NCBI GenBank assembly: GCA_037954325.1 | Contig: JBBMNZ010000019.1 | Location: 13,366,001 to 13,430,000 of the forward strand | Source: Fistularia commersonii | Lineage: Eukaryota; Chordata; Actinopteri; Syngnathiformes; Fistulariidae | Reading direction: 5' to 3' | DNA: 64,000 nucleotides | Part shown: piece after piece, positions 61,114 through 64,000 of the stretch | Layout of the letters: every line of letters starts with the position of its first letter | Numbering within the stretch: position 1 is the first letter of the stretch | Translations under genes and position numbers: made by a program | The notes under the pieces: generated by a model | Told to the model about the DNA's origin: nothing | Database searches by the model: none | The model's input: only the letters and a program-made list of their open reading frames with translations

Positions 61114-62466
61114 TTGACCTTCTTTTCTTCTTCTTTTCCTTTCGGTTTTTCCCTCCAGGGGTCATCACAGCAACTCAACCCTCTACATCTAACCCTATTC
61201 TCTGTATCCTCCTTACTCACATCAACTAACTTCATATCTCTCTCTCACTACGTCCATAAATCTTCTCTCTGGTCTTCCTCGAGACCTCCCACCCGGCTGC
61301 TCCAATTTCGCCATCCATCTACCAATATATTCACTATCCCTCCTCTGTACATGACCCAACCATCTCAGTCTGGCTTCTCTGACCTTCTCTCCAAAACATC
61401 TAACATGTGCTGTTCCTCTGACAGACTCATTCCTGATCCTATCCATCCTGGTCACTCCCAAAGAGAACCTTAGCGTCTTCATCTCTGCAACCTCTCGGTC
61501 TGCCTCTTGTATACTGTCTTGTATACCTTTCCTTTCATTCTGGCTGAAAGTCTTCTATCGCACAGTACCCCTGACACTTTTCTCCACCCATTCCAACCTG
61601 CTTGAACCCATCTCTTCACCTCTATTCCACACTCTCCATTGCCCTAAACTGATGATCCAAAGTCCCTGAAATGTCCAGCCTCTGGATCTGCACTTCCTGT
61701 AGCCTCACCATTCCACCTGAGTTCCTCTCATTCACACACATACACTCTGTCTTGCTGGGACTAATTTTCATTCCTCTCCCTTCCAGAGCATACCTCCACC
61801 TCTCTAAATTTTCCTCAACCTGTTCTCTGCTCTCCCTACAGATCACAATGTCATCTGCAAACATGGTCCATGGAGATTCCTGTTTTACCTCATCTGTCAG
61901 CCTGTCCATCACCACAGCAAACAAGAAGGGGCTCAGAGCTGATCCCTGATGGAGTCCCACCTCTCCCTTGAACTTCTCTGTTACCCCTACACCACAACGC
62001 ACCGCTGTCTCACAGCTAGCATACATGTCCTGCACCAATCTAACATACTTCTCTGTCACACCAGATTCTCTTATACAATACCAGAGCTCCTCTCTTGGCA
62101 CCCTGTCATATGCTTTTTCTAGGTCTACAAAAACGCAATGTAACTCCCTCTGGCCTTCTCTGTACTTTTCTATTAGCATTCTCAACGCAAATACTGCATC
62201 TGTGGTACTCTTCCTAGGCATGAAGCCATACTGCTGTTCACAAATGCTGACTTCTGCTCTCAGTCTAGTTTCCACTACTCTTTCCCATAACTTCATTGTA
62301 TGGCTCATCAACTTTATTCCTCTATAGTTGCCGCAATTCTGCACATCCCCCTTATTCTTAAAAATGGGCACCACCACACTTCGTCTCCATTCTTCAGGAA
62401 TCTTTTAACTCTCTAAGATCCTGTTGAATAAACTAGTCAGAAACTCTTCCACTGCTTCTCCTAGAC
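61114..62466 (-). pseudogene. RTE-like LINE, reverse transcriptase and 3' part
   Basis: Minus-strand frames carry NYRGIKLMSHTMKLWERVVE, QYGFMPRKSTTDAVFALRML, CVFVDLEKAYDRVPREELWY, GLHQGSALSPFLFAVVMDRL and the catalytic box as MFADDIVIC. A shifted frame follows with RFSLGVTRMDRIRNES, LRWLGHVQRRDSEYI and GRPERRFMDVV. This is a fish RTE-type LINE protein. An in-frame TAA near 62405, a lost residue before the FADD box and a frameshift between 61480 and 61620 show it is dead. The 3' end is near 61114. The 5' part continues at 63994 beyond an inserted hAT element and off the window. Confidence 0.9.
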
Positions 62467-63985
62467 CAGTGGACCCCAAACTACAGCCCGTCTCCACATT
62501 TTGCCCAGTCCCTGAACAATACCAGAGATGCATTATGATTTTTTTTTTTCATTCTGGCCACGTAATCGTGACTTGCATGTGCATAGAAGGTTACGTTCTA
62601 TTCCACCCTTCTGCAATCTGTGCCTAATCTTAAACCCCTCCAATCCTGGACACAACCCTGTCAAATAACACTGAATAATGGTGAAAAGATTAGGTAACAG
62701 AAAAATAGGTTCAGAAGCAGGGTATTTAACCTGCAGCGGACAAGCGATAATTATTTTGTTCAATCCAAAGAAATGGCTGTTTCTCTCATCTGTCAAGAGA
62801 CGGTGGCTGTATTCAAAGAATACGATCTGTGCCGACACTATGAATCCCGTCACAAAGACAAGTATGATAGCTTGCAAGGTCAAATGCGAGCAGACAAACT
62901 CTCAAAGCTAAAAAGTGGACTGTTAGCTCAGCAGAGTACATTTGTACTCCAAGCTCAGATGAACTGGTCCTCTGTTCAAGCGAGCTTTTGGGTTGCTCAA
63001 CTGATAGCAAGCAGCAGTAAACCTTTCACTGATGGAGAATTTGTCAAGAAATGTTTGAATGCTGTCGCGGATGAGATGTGTCCCGAGAAGAAAGATATCT
63101 TTAATGTCGTGAGTCTGTCGACGACTACAATCACAAGACATATTGAAGAAATTGGGGGTAATGTATATGCCCAGCTGCAGCAGAAGACGAAATAATTGGA
63201 CTTTTTTTTCATTTGCACTGGATGAGAGCACGGATGTGCAGGACACAGCGTAGCTGCCCATTTTTATTCATGGAGTTAGCACAGACTTTGAAATGAGCGA
63301 GGATCTGGCATCCCTCCTAAGTCTCAAAGGAAATATGACGGGGAGAATAATTTTGGCAAAGTATGCCAAACCATGGACTGGTCAAAGCTTGTTAGCATCA
63401 CAACTGACAGAGCTCCTCGAATGGAGGGCACATCTCGCGGTCTAATCGGGCTGGTCTAATCGGGATGAACATGTATTGACTTGAATGAGCCATTCTGAGT
63501 ACAAACAAATATAATCATAATGAAATCTGCTGGGATAAAAACCATTCTACAACTATACTGGTAGTGAAATGTGTTGTGTTGGTAGGTATTGGTATCAGTT
63601 CAGTTTCATAGCCTGTTTGCTTTCTGGTTTTCACAGTGAATTTGATATGAGAGAACTGCAAACAGTTGTGTCTACAAGAAAATTAATGTTCCTTGGTCTT
63701 TTTTTCTGTGAAAACTTGAAAAGGGTTATTTGGTTATTATTCATTTCATAAATAGTGTTATTTATTTCATGAATAATGTTATCATTTATTTTCAGATTTT
63801 TTTTTTCCTGTCAAGATCCCAGACAGTGTTAATTTTTGGTTATGTGTGGCTTTCTGGAAAACAATAAATGTTTACGTTTAGACACCTCTGCGATCGTCAC
63901 ACTTTTTGTTACAAACTGGCCCGGCCCCCCGTCAGAGAAGGGAAAAGTTATTTGGCCCTCGCAGGAAAAAGTTTGGGGACCCCTG
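62467..63985 (+). mobile_element. hAT element nested in the RTE-like LINE
   Basis: The left end CAGTGGACCCCAAACT and the reverse complement of the right end, CAGGGGTCCCCAAACT, match at 14 of 16 bases. The 8-bp duplication TCCTAGAC is exact at 62459-62466 and 63986-63993. Removing the element restores continuous RTE-like sequence across the junction, so the insertion is younger than the LINE. The 1519-bp element encloses a broken transposase fragment at 62773-63463. Confidence 0.92.
62773..63463 (+). pseudogene. hAT transposase fragment (GTF2IRD2/ZBED-like)
   Basis: The first frame (62773-63195) has a BED-type finger (SLICQETVAVFKEYDLCRHY followed by ESRHKDKYD) and the conserved stretches KPFTDGEFVKKCLNAVADEM, CPEKKDIFNVVSLS and RHIEEIGGN. 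A frameshift follows, then FALDESTDVQDTA with a TAG directly after it, VSTDFEMSEDLASLLSLKG, and a further-shifted DWSKLVSITTDRAPRMEG. Most of the RNase-H-like catalytic core and the hAT dimerisation domain are deleted. The relic is not functional. Confidence 0.88.
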
Positions 63986-63993
63986 TCCTAGAC

Positions 63994-64000
63994 ACTTCCA
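63994..64000 (-). mobile_element. RTE-like LINE resumes at right edge
   Basis: The seven bases after the hAT target duplication continue the LINE frame interrupted at 62466. The rest lies beyond the window. Confidence 0.6.

Noticed and set aside
1..64000. Search for prokaryotic-type systems (CRISPR arrays, operons, toxin-antitoxin pairs)
   Set aside because: Spliced genes, fish repeats and base composition show vertebrate chromosomal DNA. Regularly spaced short repeats are microsatellites or minisatellites, not CRISPR.

Overview
The window is a stretch of a ray-finned (teleost) fish chromosome. The support is three intron-containing genes with GT-AG splice sites, all on the minus strand, and a dense load of fish-type transposable elements: hAT-like elements with 8-bp target duplications, an RTE-like LINE, a Tc1/mariner-type miniature element, LINE/SINE tails and long CA/GT microsatellites. 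The second gene is closest to a histidine N-acetyltransferase known from teleosts. No bacterial, phage or CRISPR-like feature was seen.

Layout from left to right. 1-5290 has no recognisable gene, only decayed repeats. 5291-17456 holds acox3 (peroxisomal branched-chain acyl-CoA oxidase). Its 18 coding exons were each placed by splice sites and reading phase and together give 691 residues. A non-coding first exon ends at 19391 and a TATA-like box lies at about 19477. The acox3 introns contain a 735-bp hAT-like element, an antisense LINE fragment, a palindromic miniature element and a Tc1-type MITE. 19.5-26.9 kb is repeat-rich and has no gene I can support. 26957-29702 holds hisat, complete in four coding exons (335 residues). 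29.7-57.7 kb has no confident gene. It contains three copies of an unclassified inverted-repeat element, several hAT-like elements, a degenerate ~60-bp minisatellite, an expanded CTCAT tract and a CpG-rich, promoter-like block at about 52 kb with no gene attached. 58153-60966 holds the last four exons of an L-amino-acid oxidase; its N-terminal exons lie beyond the right edge or are lost. The right edge is an RTE-like LINE split by a 1.5-kb hAT-like element with a perfect 8-bp target duplication.

The three genes do not form a pathway. Each is a single-copy metabolic enzyme: peroxisomal beta-oxidation, N-acetylhistidine synthesis, and amino-acid oxidation producing hydrogen peroxide. I found no new multi-gene system. 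The most useful observations are a non-canonical peroxisomal targeting tripeptide in acox3, an ER-retrieval-like C-terminus and a missing conserved arginine in the amino-acid oxidase, an orphan CpG-island promoter candidate, and several mobile elements whose boundaries can be fixed to the base.
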